Shown here: piece after piece, positions 20,101 through 39,925 of the stretch
Position numbering within the stretch: the stretch's first letter is position 1
How the letters are laid out: every line of letters begins with the position of its first letter
From: Mugil cephalus
Taxonomy: Eukaryota; Chordata; Actinopteri; Mugiliformes; Mugilidae
NCBI RefSeq assembly: GCF_022458985.1
Contig: NC_061790.1
Location: 20,006,397 to 20,070,396, forward strand
Reading direction: 5' to 3'
Length of the DNA stretch: 64,000 nt
Translations under genes and position numbers: made by a program
The notes under the pieces: generated by a model
The model's input: the letters and a program-made list of their open reading frames with translations, nothing else
Database searches by the model: none
What the model was told of the DNA's origin: nothing

Positions 20101-23100
20101 AGCCAACATGTGGCAATGTGTACACTGGAGTAATTCATGGTGTCCATCATCCTTTTCAGGTTGAGGGACCTGGAGGACCAGTTCCAGGGTTTGCAGACCT
20201 CATCCTGTGTTGCAATGCCAGCCTTGAAATTTAAGGTAACGTTCAGTTGTCACAGTCTACTTCCATACGGTAGATGTCCCAGATAGGACCACAGCTACAA
20301 ACCTTCTGACACACTGCAAAAAACAAGTACGCTAACTACAAGCCTTCTGATTTGAAGTACTGACATTGTCCCTGGAAGCATCCCAAGAATCTAGGATGGA
20401 CACAGAATGATTTAACAGGTATTCCCAAACCTGAGTATGTAGTGATGCAAACTTTTCCTTTTTCTGTTTCTACCTTCCAAACAGGTATTAGTTTACACGT
20501 TCACACCTGAGGTACAGCCAGAGTAGTATATAACTGATCACTGAGCTGCTGTGGGACAAGTGTCTGACAGCCTTTCACAGTCAGTGCCTCTTGTGCTCTC
20601 GTGGTAAATCTACCCGCTCTCTGTGCTACAGGTTGACAACTTCTTCTGCATGGGTTCCCCTCTGGCTGTGTTTTTGGCATTACGAGGGACCCGGCCCGGA
20701 AACAATGGTGCACAAGACCATATCCTCCCAACATCTATCTGCAAACGCCTTTTCAACATATTCCACCCTACAGACCCTGTGGTGAGTCCCGGCAGCGCTG
20801 CGTGTTACTACACTGCTTCTGTGATCAGCTCAATCTGGACAGACAAAAATTAAGCAGAAAAAATGGCAAATGCAGTAAAATAAAAAGTGAATGTGATAAA
20901 AAAAAAACAACAATTACGAGAAATGATATTGTCAAATTAATTACTTCATTTGTATTCGTTTCTTTCAGGCATACAGATTGGAGCCTCTAATCTTAAAGCA
21001 TTACAGTAACATTGCACCTGTTCAGATCCACTGGTAAGACAAGAGTCGATTATTAACGAATAATCAGACCAGATTAGTATTCATCAAAACTATCAATGCT
21101 TTTACACCATTACGTTTGACACCATCAGCAGCGGTACAGTTAATTAAACACAGCAATGATTATCAAGTTATATTCCTTCTGACATGATGTGACCCAGCTT
21201 TAATTGGAAGTACAGTATGTCCAGTAGGACTAATGAGGACTGCAGGTTTTTGATTGACTGTGCGTGTCATGTGAAGGTATAACACCACTAGCCCAACACC
21301 GTACAATCAGATCCGGCCCACACTGCTCAACCCCCAGAAGGAACCCACATCTATCTCAGACTCAGAGAGCATCCCTAGCCCGTGCACCTCCCCTCCACAG
21401 GCCCGACGGCACTATGGCGAGTCCATCACCAGCTTGGGCAAGGCCAGTATAATGGGTAAGCAACTAGGGAGGGACTTGTGGCTTCATTGATTGTGGTACA
21501 AATAACATAGTAAGCAGCTGTTTTTATATTAATTCTCAAGAGTCAGTGTTCAATAAAATTTAAATAAAAATAGAAGCCAGGGGAAGACCTGCACTGCAGC
21601 TCTGGCATTGACCTGTAATCCTAGAGGTTAATTTTCTGGAATAAACAAATAAAAAAAAGTATAATATATAAAGTATAATATTACTTTTTAATTTGTTTGA
21701 TTGGGTTCTCTTGGTCTACTTTTAGATCAGAGTGAGTCATTATCTATGCAGAAAAGTAGAAACTTCAGAGAGATGCAAATATTTTGTCCCTCCTTAATGC
21801 CCACAAGCCAAAGAAATCTAGGTCCAGAAATGTCTTCTACAACGTTTTACATTATCAATGGTACTTGTTATTTTATTTATATAAACTCTGTATAGCTTTA
21901 TGTAATTTGCAAAGTGACAGGTGACGAGGAATCAGTGAGATAAATGGAATGAAGCTGGAAATACTGAGATGCTGTAGAGTAGAAACAGTCGGTGACTGGT
22001 AAAGACAAGGCACTGATTTGACAATAGTTTAGTCAATGTACTTGTTATATTGAACCACAAGATATGAGAGCATAAGAACACTGCTGCCCAGTGCTGGTTT
22101 CACTACAGGTTTTGTTTTTCCAGAGCTATTCAGCTCAGAACAGCTGCGTAGAGCACAGCTAGTGACAACCTGAGACAGTTCTGTTGATGACTTAATTCAA
22201 TTTTATGATGATTCACTGTTTATACAATATAATGATGAACCTCACTACCCATCAGGTGCTGCGAGCCTTGGAAAGGGAATTGGAGGAATCCTCTTTTCTC
22301 GCTTTTCACGCTCCAGTGGCCAGGTGGGCGGAGTAGAGGAAGATCCTGAGGGTGGAGCCTCTGAAGTGGAAAACATGGCACCAGGAGATGAAGGGGTGAC
22401 GGAGATAGAGGGTGAAGAGAAGGAAAAACAGATTGAGGAGGAGAGGAGGGAAATTGAGCATACCATGTCCCAGTCCACCTCAGCTCTCATGGACAACACC
22501 TCTTGTAAGTGCTGTGCTTTGAGTGAGAAACATAAATGTACCTGGAGCTTGATATTAGAGTGTGAACATCAATTTTTTAGTCAGCTCACAGCACTTGTAA
22601 ATGGTAAATAGTCTTTATATAGTTCTCCTACCTCTTAGTACTCAAAGCGCTTTACAGTGATAATGAAAATACCCACTTTGTTGTAGGTTCATCTTTTACA
22701 TGTTACATTATTCGTGCATAAAACGGATACATTTTCAAATGTCTCCATACTGAGCCACAGCAGCCCCTACATGACATCATGTTAACTGGATGGAGACATT
22801 CCTGTCCCAACAGTTCAGTTTGAAGCTGGTTATTTCAGTATGTAGTTCATTGACAGATCAGTTTGATTAAATCAATGTATTAGAACACACAATGCTGCCA
22901 CCATAAGACAAGAAAGCTGCAGTTATTTCTGACACTCACTAAGCCTTTTTTTCTCTGTTGCAGTGGAACTGGAGAGACGCATTGACTTTGAGCTTCGGGA
23001 GGGTTTGGTGGAGAGCCGCTACTGGTCAGCGGTGACCTCACACACAGCGTACTGGTGTTCATATGATGTGGCTTTATTTCTCCTCACCTTCATGTACAGA

Positions 23101-23148
23101 CCACTGGAGCCCATTGAACCTGCAGAGGACAACCAAGACATCTCGTAA
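14188..23148 (+). CDS. ddhd1: Phospholipase DDHD1 (phosphatidic acid-preferring phospholipase A1)
   Basis: An intracellular lipase that hydrolyses phosphatidic acid and phosphatidylinositol at sn-1; human DDHD1 loss causes spastic paraplegia SPG28. Coding exons: 14188-14926, 15925-16101, 16377-16505, 16915-17062, 17151-17260, 18180-18286, 18639-18895, 20160-20235, 20632-20781, 20969-21033, 21277-21455, 22256-22504, 22964-23148. They join in frame to 856 codons plus stop. The ATG at 14188 (MSSYAEDKS) is the first ATG in this frame. Features in order: acidic low-complexity N-terminus; [12 protein letters not shown]-like segment; [14 protein letters not shown] (exon 4); [18 protein letters not shown] (exon 6); the lipase motif SHSLG with presumed nucleophile Ser505 (exon 7); DDHD domain starting at [19 protein letters not shown] (exon 9) and ending in [14 protein letters not shown] and the final Y-W-C-S-Y-D-V-A segment. 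Exon 12 adds a Glu/Lys-rich stretch that differs from the human linker. Very close to human elsewhere. Confidence 0.96.
17890..18020 (+). mobile_element. tRNA-derived SINE fragment
   Basis: Within a ddhd1 intron. It contains gtttgatccctgcaccacatgc followed by ttgtgcaagacactgagc, the box-B-like and body motifs of a common teleost tRNA-derived SINE. Ends are not sharply defined. Confidence 0.5.
19195..19620. repeat. Unclassified interspersed repeat
   Basis: In a ddhd1 intron. The opening (gacgatgaggtaggaccctaatgcaga) resembles a high-copy teleost repeat I have seen in LTR or DNA element context. No coding capacity or termini were identified. Confidence 0.3.
22595..22670 (+). repeat. Short interspersed repeat fragment (actcaaagcgctttacag type)
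   Basis: In the last ddhd1 intron. The segment ggtaaatag...tactcaaagcgctttacagtg matches a very common fish repeat. A reverse-oriented relative is at 60830-61040. Confidence 0.5.
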
Positions 23149-24769
23149 CACAAGTGCAACGTGACCATGGAGTCGTCTCACCTGAAGTCACTTCACTTTC
23201 AACTCAAACGTTTTGGAATATAAATTGAAAGGCCAAGGAGAATTGAATGAAATTACCTCATTCATCATTCCTTAATTTTTTTTTTTTTTTTTTTTTTGCG
23301 TCACATCTGTGACACATGTGACACCTGTGCACATTCTGTCTATATTTGTGATTGCTCGGTCCCACGTTGGAGATTAATATTAGATTTTTTTTTATAACAT
23401 TCCAGATTAATTTATTTTGAATGACACTCAAGAATATTATAATCCATATTATAATAATTAATACTACTTGAATTATTTGTCATTATTTGTTGTGTTTATT
23501 GGAAAGTCTGAAAAGCAAGACTCTCTCCTTTTTTTACGTTTTTACAACTGCTAGCGTTTCCCTTTTTCAGCATGTGTATATTTGAATCCCTCCCTTTGGT
23601 TATTTACACTGACAAATGCCCTGCCGCGCCTCAGCACATTAGCAGACAAAGCAGCTTCAGTGTGTAGACTGCATTTTTAGAGGATGCTGTTGTGCGCAAG
23701 GTTAGACAAGAGGAGAACCTGATGTCGCCCTGCTACATCATCTAGGATTAGCACTGTCAGTTTAAAGGTAATTGCAGTATTGCTAATGTCACGGTGTTAT
23801 TTATTTGTCCGCCATGGACAGAAGATAGATGACGGCCAAAAGAAATATGTCCTTTATTTGTAAAAACAACTTTATGGAGTCTTAACAACAGGGTATGTAA
23901 CCTCCCCCCCATAGCCCCAGTTCCACTCCCTTAAACCCAGGCTCTTTTTCAGCATGAAAATAGGTCAAATAAGCTGACAGGACTTTTTTTTTTTTGATCA
24001 TAGCGGTACAGAATGTACCCCGACTTCGGCACTGACACTCCAGTCACTGTAACATGCATAAAATGCATTGGCATGGAGAAGTAGCAATGGGACGTAAAAG
24101 TATCATATGTATCATTATGTAGAGTAACCAACACAGACACCCAAAACAGCCACGCTCCGTGAAATGGCCTGTGATTGGTGGAAAAATACTGTCACTGGGT
24201 GATTATTATAAAGGAGGAGGCACAGAAGTCAGTTGTTCTCACATAACATTTTAATTACAATATGCTAACAAGCTATTATCGAATTTGCACAAAATAACAG
24301 CAAAAATAAATAACATACCCTGCCTTTAACTCTCCTCTCATATCAAGTACTGTGTTTTATCATTAGGCCATGTCGACTGAACTGTTGTTTCTCTCAGGAA
24401 TCCAATACATAATTGGTGGCCAAATGTTTGTGAGTTGCCAACAAACTAGTTGTTCTTATTGTGGTTACCCATGAGCAAGATTCTGACTGGAATTTGTATT
24501 CAATATTCTATCTATTACAGGACTAAAATATGCAAGTGTATGTACCATATACAGATTAACCCAGTCTAACCAGAGGGTTAGTTGTTCCATCCCAGATGGA
24601 CCACATGTCCAATCGTGCCATGACTGTTAAGAAACGGTTAGATGTGTCATTGAGACGTCAGAAAAGCTTCTATAGATACAAGGGCATTTACCAAGAGCAG
24701 AGACTGACAGTGTCCTCCTCTTGTCAAACTTCTTTGCTTTCCTAAGTGGTCTGTAATCTCCTTAAATAC

Positions 24770-24862
24770 ACTGTTCCTGGTTCCCACGTCTAGAATGGTT
24801 TTCAAGGGTGATAGAACATTTGCAGTCAGGGCTTCTATACTTTGGAATGACCTGCCTGACTA
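24770..24862 (+). mobile_element. LINE 3'-terminal ORF2 fragment
   Basis: Translates as VPTSRMVFKGDRTFAVRASI then LWNDLPD and a stop. This is the R-x-G-D-R-x-F-x-V-x-A-x-x-L-W-N-x-L-P signature at the C-terminus of fish non-LTR retrotransposon polymerases. Only this tail is recognisable. Confidence 0.6.
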
Positions 24863-27360
24863 GACTAAAATATCATATTGCATGTGATTTTTGTCCTTTG
24901 TTCTGAAACAACTTGCCAAATGATCTCCCATCTCTTACATCAAAGTGAGCGTGTCTGGATAAACAGCTAAGTAAAATAACACGTAGTTTATCACATTCTT
25001 TATTCATCCATTGAGTACTGTTTATTTTTACTTTTTAAGGAATTGAAGCCACACTGTGGCTCCAGTTTGAAGCACGCTTATGAACCTTACTCCTGTAGGC
25101 CTAGATTAAATGTATGCCTACAAAGAAATAATGATAATAATAAGATGGAAACAGCTGGTGTGCCAGTTCTAAAGAGGAATATAGCTTATAGCTCTGCTCA
25201 GTGATCTAAAATTTTGCCCTCTAGATTAGCTGTGCCTCCAACTACAGCTTGTGACAATTGATCTTCTTCCTGTCTGCCAAATCATCTTTCACACTTCTGT
25301 CTACTGTTTCATGCTACATATGACTGTACATCATACAGACTGTAGGTAGCTGTCAGGTCATCAGCCAGCTGTGGTTGGTAGTTGCTGACAGCTCCTCCTC
25401 CTGTGTTCTGACGTCACCCTGATGCCAAGAATTTGTCAACAATACTTACACCCTTGTCTATATTTTAACATTAGTTGTGTGGTTTATATCGTAAACACCA
25501 TAGAAACAAAGTAGTTTCCCCTTCTTGTGGAGCACCTTATCGTTACCTGTGCCATATCAAACTCGAATATATGTTCTAGAGAATTCTAGTTAGTAGGTCA
25601 GAGTGGGTAACCTAAAAATTCTAATTGCTCATGCATTTTTATGGATATTTAATAAAACTGCAATAGATGAGCAACCTTGACCTGAGGGTCGACCATGTCC
25701 CGGGCCTTTCCCAGTGGGGATAGTTCCGCCCCCACCAGTACCCTTATAGATCAGCAACACAGAGAAATGTAGAATGCTTTTGACAACCACATAATTTGTG
25801 AAAGCAATTGGACATAACAGTATACTGTTTACATTTTATAAAATGCCCTTTTTAAGTCTTTCCTTTTGTTAATTTTCAAATTATTTGAATGTTACTTTGC
25901 AGACGATTAGTAAAATCCTTTGGAGACTACTTTGTGTCATCTTTTTGAATTGAGTGAAAGAAAATGAATTACATGAGAAGTGTCATTCTTCCGTCAGGCT
26001 CAGCCCCTTTAACTCACAGTCACTGCATTTCTTACATGATGCCGTTCTTTAGCTTATAGATCTTTAATTTTTTTGATTAAACTGAAGAGGTCCAACCTTG
26101 ATCCCTCTGGTCTCCAGTCATTCTTGTAGTTTGATGCCAGCAGTTCTAGGTTCGCTTTATGAACCAGAGGCATACAAGAAATATACACAGTTTTCGTTTC
26201 AAGCTTAGTGTTGCAACCCTGGTAACCCTCAGGATAGCAGAATGTTTCTGATAACAGAAGATTTATCATCTATGTAAGAATTGATGAAAACAGCTGTTTT
26301 ACGTTACATTTAATTTTGTTCTTTTATAATAATAAAATAATAATATTTTATGTCAAATTGACAAATGAGACAATCCCCAAAACAAACAACAACAACAGTG
26401 GGTAGTAAAAGTAACACCCAGATACACAAAAGAAATCAACATAATGTACCATAAATACAAGAGTTACCAAGCTGATCTAAATGTGGCTGGTAAATTTTAC
26501 ATTCTTTTTTTCTAATAAGTTTTTTTTAATACTAAATGTCTGTTATTTTAAGTGTAAGGAAAATTTCACAGGCTCCACATACGTTCCTCCCATACACATG
26601 AGCGTGTCCAGTAACATCCATAAAAATGTCTTTGATAACGAAAGCTTGCAACAGAGGGCTCTGCTGTGACACAGCTGCTGATTGTTCTTTGACTTTAACC
26701 ACGTGTCTCTCACCCTCATGAAACGGGACAGCCTATGGCTGATTTGTGCGTTCACAGTGAGCGCGCCCCCGATATAAATTCATGACAGAATCCTTGGAAA
26801 TGTTTAATTTAACAACCTACTAATCTAAACCACTAACACACTGCCCTCACTGGACTAGAAAGCCCGTCCACACTCCAGCGTCAGGCATTTGGATGGCAAA
26901 AAGGACAAGACCTGGTAGGAGGAATTCATTATAGAACCAGAATCATGATCATAAAGCTAGTTTAGAAAATGACAAGATTCATTTATCAATAGTTTGATAT
27001 ATTAAAAAAAAAAAAAAAAAATGTAATCGGTGCCTTAAATGTATATGATGTTTCAGTGTAGTAAAAATGTATAGCACAACTCAAGTTTTACTCAAGACTA
27101 GGTTTTTGTTTCATTTTTCTCACATTCTTTTTGAAAAATAATTATTTTTACATGAAATGGAAATGAGAAAAGACCTTTGTGGGTTAGAATATTTCCACCA
27201 AAAAGCATTAGCAAACACTCAGTCTGAAACTCCAAATTTATCTAACAGAAGAAAACCAGACAGTAAGTAAGAAAACATAAGAAGGACATGAAAAAAGCAG
27301 TCATTTTAAATTTCAAGCTCGTGTACAAGCTTGTTAATGGTAATGGCAACAAGATTGTGC

Positions 27361-27400
27361 AGCTGCTACCAAATAACTCACTAGTTATTTGGTAGCAGCT
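27361..27400. repeat. Perfect 18-bp inverted repeat with 4-nt loop
   Basis: agctgctaccaaataact (27361-27378), loop cact, then the exact reverse complement (27383-27400). It lies in intergenic DNA between ddhd1 and the amisyn-like gene. No known element was recognised around it. Confidence 0.9.
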
Positions 27401-28888
27401 CAGGGATTGTGAGCCGGTGTGATTCCACAGCTCAACTACACTGGTGTGAGATGGGGAAGGTTTAGTGGTATCAAATCAGTCTCTGCATGCACATAACAGT
27501 GAGATGCAAATCTGCCTAAATGGCTGACAAAAATACAGTGCAATAAGGGACAATGTGTTGATACGCTCAATGCGATGCTTCTTCTGTGTTGAGTTTTTTT
27601 TTTTTTTTAATCATTTAAAGCAGAATTTCATTTATTATTATTATTTTTTTTTGTCCTTAAAGGTTTTATTAAACATGAACCTTTTTGAAAAGTATGGAAG
27701 GATAAACAGAATGTTTAGGTCTTTACCGGGTTATTTGCACATTACATGACTCTCATTCTCTGTATGAAAGGAACACTGGAAATCATAATTTGCAATATAT
27801 GAGGGGATTTCTTAGGTGTCCAGAAACACATTAAATGCTTGGTGGTGGTGGTGAGGGTGAAGCTGAGTTGATTAGGTCTATCCTAAGTTACTAAGGTAAT
27901 GGAATTATATAATCAAACCTTTGTGAACCTAGACATTCTAAATAAAGTCGATACCACTCTGATCATAAGACAGCTGAAGTTAAACGATGTGTTTACGTCG
28001 TAGTTATGGGCTGGATTCTTTTCAGAACAGTTCATGAGTTCCTCTCTATAGAGCTAAGCTTTTGTTAGGCCAGGTGGGTCAAAGGCAGCTCTAAGAGTTT
28101 CTGATATTCAACTCCATAGTTGATGAAGCACATTCAGGCAGGGCAGGAACAGCCATGTAAGGTCTGTTGTATTTGATGTCATCTAAAACTCTTAATTACT
28201 TCTTTCCAACACTGGCTATCTCACTGTATTTACTTGCTTGATATAGCTTTGTTTAAAAAGGCACTAAAAAAATAAAAACATAATTTGGAAACAGAAATGC
28301 AATAGGCACTAAAATGAAATATATACTTCAAAGAGACCTCAAAAGGAAAAGAGAAATGACTGAAAGACACGCTGAGGAGAGCAAGAGCTACAACTAAGAA
28401 TCAGAGAAAGAAGGACGTGTTGGCCACGTTACTGTGGGTCCTGCACAAACTTTAAAATGGGCTTAATGTGGGACTCTCTGAATCCTGTTTTAAATGTCTC
28501 CTCCTCCTCCTCCTTCTGTTAAATGTTCAGGTTTGAAATGATTATGCTGTGAGTCATTTAAGATTTATTTCGCCTGACACTCGTTATTTTCAAATGTTGG
28601 TTGCTACATTCACTATGTTGAAAGGGAAGTACAATTGTTCTAGTGGAGTATATATCAAGATTTACAGGATATTCAATAACATCAAGGCTGTATTTCACAT
28701 ACTTTCTGATTTGTTGTTTTAGTTAGTACTGTATAGTATGTCAGTTTCTGCTGTCCACCCCCAAGTCTCTCTTTTGCCTTTGTAACTGAAATTTCCCACC
28801 ATCTACACCATCTGGGTAATCTGGTATCTAAACACCACAATAAGTACAGTGATGTCCATATATCACTTGTGTAGGTCTCAGGACTACA

Positions 28889-36748
<7,860 letters not shown>

Positions 36749-37699
36749 TACTACTACTGGAAGACGGGGTTGAATTCTTCTGGAATCCTGTAACATGGAA
36801 ACTAACATGTTAGTACGCAAGTGGAGGAAAGTGACTCAGGCTTTCGGCTATCACTAAAATGCTTCTTTCACAACTGTGTGCAGCGCACAGAACTAAAAAA
36901 TCTGTCTTTGTGATTTTAATGTTTGCTTTTCACATTTGGGACGCCACTTCCCATGTACTGAGGATTGCCTGACCTTGTGACAGTTAATGGACTTCTTTCA
37001 CCCTAGAATTACAGTACTACAAGTCTGACCTAAGCTAAGAGTACTGCTCAGGGGGAATGACATTTAATGTTTTATTTGATTTGGATACATTCTGTATCTG
37101 GCCAGTGTCTGAATTACATTTGATATGACTTGTTATGTTTCATCTTATACTGTTGTGAAGTTTGGTGTCACCACCTGTCACTATACTTTTATGCGGGTGG
37201 GTAGATGTGCGTGTAGTGCTGTGTCATTTGTGTTGTCCTTTACGTTCATATCCGTGTCTCCACCAACTGCCCCTTTCTGTTTTTGTTGTCTTTATCGCAT
37301 TCTTGTCTGCGTCTGCAACTGTCTCATTGTGTTTGTGTTTGAGCTCTTGTCTTTGACCGCTGGGTGAAGTCAGGTAAGTTCACCAGTTTTTTGAGAGGAG
37401 TCCAATATCAGCTTGATCAAGCAGACTGCATAGAAAAGTCTAAATAATACTTAATAGACCTTGAAATACTGGCTTCATGTTTGCATCTCTTTTTTTCAGT
37501 ACTCAGGTATAGGACTGATTTAAAAGTGAATGAAGGACTTGATATGCTAAAGAATACAAGGGAATCAAGTCAAACTGAACTTCTCTTTAATGTTTTGTGC
37601 TTGTTTGTATGTGATGTGCTCTTGTCTCTATTAAATATTGTGTTGAACAAAAATTTGCTTTTGGAGAATCATTTATACACTGGATTAAAACACTATACT

Positions 37700-38520
37700 C
37701 TTCAGGCAGGACCACCGTAATTAACAATGGAATAGTATCAAAGGCATTCATTTTACATAGAGGAACAAGGCAGGGATGCAACCTTTAGCAGTTGCAATTC
37801 GTCAGAATCACAGTATCCAAGGCATCTGTGTTTCCAGTTACCATCACAAGATCAGCACATATGCAGATGGCATTTTGTTGTACCTTCAGTTCACATCCAA
37901 TTCACTGCACAAAGTCATAAATCACTTTTCAAAAATATCAGATTACTCAATAAACTGGACCAAATCTACCATCTTCACATGGTAGGAGACTGGATGGCTA
38001 CATCCCCACATGCACCCCCTCCCTTGTCTGTTGGCAACATTAGATACTTCGGTATAAATATTTCCACTGGGCTGCCAGAGTTGTTCATATTAAACAAATC
38101 CGAGGTGAAGATTATCTCAGCTGTTGGATGAGCTTGCCACTCTCTCTTACTGGAAGAATTACTACAGTCAAAATGTCAATATTACCCAAAATCAATTATC
38201 TTTTCACAGTGATCCCAATCTAACCTAGTGTCAACTGATTTCAATCACTGGACTCTATAACAAAGTGGTATTGGAAAAATAAAAAAATAATATAAATAAA
38301 TAAATAGACTAAATAAAATAAAAACAAGGGCCAATTTCGCAACATCACAAAAAAGTAAAACAGCAGGTGATCTAGAGGCATCTAACTTTCATTTCTATTT
38401 TCTCGACAACCAGTTACAATATTTTTATAATTAATCACAAAATATAGCCTCACTCATGAACAAAAATGAGAACAATCTCAATGGACACCCATATTAATAT
38501 CCAGCCTCCCATTTCTTAAA
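37700..38520 (+). mobile_element. L1/Tx1-like LINE reverse transcriptase relic
   Basis: Conceptual pieces in shifting frames: FILHRGTRQGC, PLAVAIRQNHSIQGICVSSYHHKIS, YADGILLYLQ (the YADD box with the second D replaced by G), INWTKSTI, then GRITTVKMSILPKINYLF. These are the order and motifs of an L1-type ORF2 palm/thumb. Stops and frameshifts make it inactive. Confidence 0.65.
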
Positions 38521-38544
38521 GCGCATTCAACAACACAGTTATTT

Positions 38545-39110
38545 TGACAGCTATGACAGCCATTCAAAGCTTAGACTCATGGTACAAAGTGAACCACCTT
38601 TGGCTCAATACAACTAAAACCAAAGATGAAATAGTGGATTTCTGGAGGTCCAGGCCCCATCTGCATCCTGTAACCATCAACATGGAGTGTGTAGAGGTGG
38701 TTCAGACCTGTAAGTACCTGGGTCTACATCTGGATCACAAACTGGACTGGTCGGCATAGACTCAACTTACAAAAAAGAATGTTTAATATCGGTCATAATC
38801 TGCTGGACATGTTCTACCAGACTATTGTTGTCAGTGATCCCTTTTAAGCTGTGGTGTGCTGGAGAGGCAGCGCTAAGAAGAAGGACTTCTGGCAGCTGGA
38901 CAAACTGATACAGAAGGCAGGCTCTGTGGTAGGGACAGAGCTAGAATCTCTGATACCAGTGGCAGAGGTAAAGACCTTGAACAAACTCCGGTTCATCAGG
39001 AATAATGTCTACTACCAGCTCCATCACTGACAGGCTGTGGCCTCTGTCCTGCTCCATGGACAGGTTGAGGAGATCGCCGTGATGAAGCTACTGGGCAGGT
39101 ATCAATCTTT
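38545..39110 (+). mobile_element. CR1/Rex-like LINE ORF2 relic
   Basis: The open part reads HLWLNTTKTKDEIVDFWRS then TCKYLGLHLDHKLDWSA, the N-x-x-K-T-K-E and K-Y-L-G-x-x-L-D motifs of the reverse transcriptase thumb. Later frames give FYQTIV, AVVCW, LDKLIQKAGS and TLNKLRFI. It is interrupted by several stops. It abuts the L1-like relic, so two dead LINEs lie end to end. Confidence 0.65.
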
Positions 39111-39925
39111 CTATCTAAAATGTACTTTTTTTTCCCTTTTATTTATTTATTTATTTATTTTTAGAAGCAATCTACAATTATTCTGACACTAATTTTTAAG
39201 AAATCACACAAGTTTGTTAGAAAAATAATTTTATTTACCATCTGAACAAATATTGTCAAAACAACTTATTACAATATTTCTGTGTATAAAAAAATTGAGT
39301 CGATATTGATTTTTTACTAAAACCCCCAGAATATCAAGGAAAGACTATTGTTATACAGAGGAACAATCCATCCAGTGGCTTTGGAAGTCAACCACAGGTA
39401 CAAGACAAGTACAAAAAAAAGCTTGGATAAAGCAGTTGAATGATACAAACCTAGTATACCATGCATACAAAAGAATCAGCACATTTAACAGTGGACAAAT
39501 AATGAGAAACATGATGCTAACGGTAATGTGCAGACTTCACAAATAACCACTCCTGAATTGTTGTTGCTGATCAAAAATGCTAACTTTGGTGAGGTGGCTC
39601 TACTGCACAGTTGATACTGCACATTAAGACAAACATATTAGGTGTCTCGAAGTTGTATTCTTGTTTCTGAGCAAGAGTGTGCAACCACATTAAAATGGAT
39701 AATATGATAATAAGCACAAGATCGTGGACCTCTGATCTCTGACTAGATATAGGCAGTGCAGATAAAAGTTCAGAATAACCCAGATGTGATAAAATTATTC
39801 TTCTGTAATAAAGTCCCGAGGGAAATAACTTATACTGTGACTAGTCATTTTGATTCTAAATGTCTTATTTCATGTCATCATAATTATGTGATCCTCCATG
39901 TGTTATTAAGTAAAAACACTGGTGG

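Larger units (their letters stand above)
23149..28888. other. Intergenic region between ddhd1 and the amisyn-like gene
   Basis: About 5.7 kb without a supportable gene. It starts with the ddhd1 3' UTR; an AATAAA at 24305-24310 is a weak candidate signal. It also contains T- and A-runs (23278-23297, 27003-27021), a LINE tail near 24770 and a perfect hairpin at 27361-27400. A minus-strand 71-codon open frame at 26269-26054 matches nothing I recognise and is not called a gene. Otherwise A/T-rich unique-looking sequence. Confidence 0.6.
36749..39925. other. Intergenic region between the amisyn-like gene and cep85l
   Basis: It holds the 3' UTR of the amisyn-like gene, then an L1/Tx1-like LINE relic (about 37700-38520) and a second LINE relic (about 38545-39110). 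A possible cep85l AATAAA lies on the minus strand at 39235-39230. Between about 39240 and 39925 I see nothing recognisable. Confidence 0.6.
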
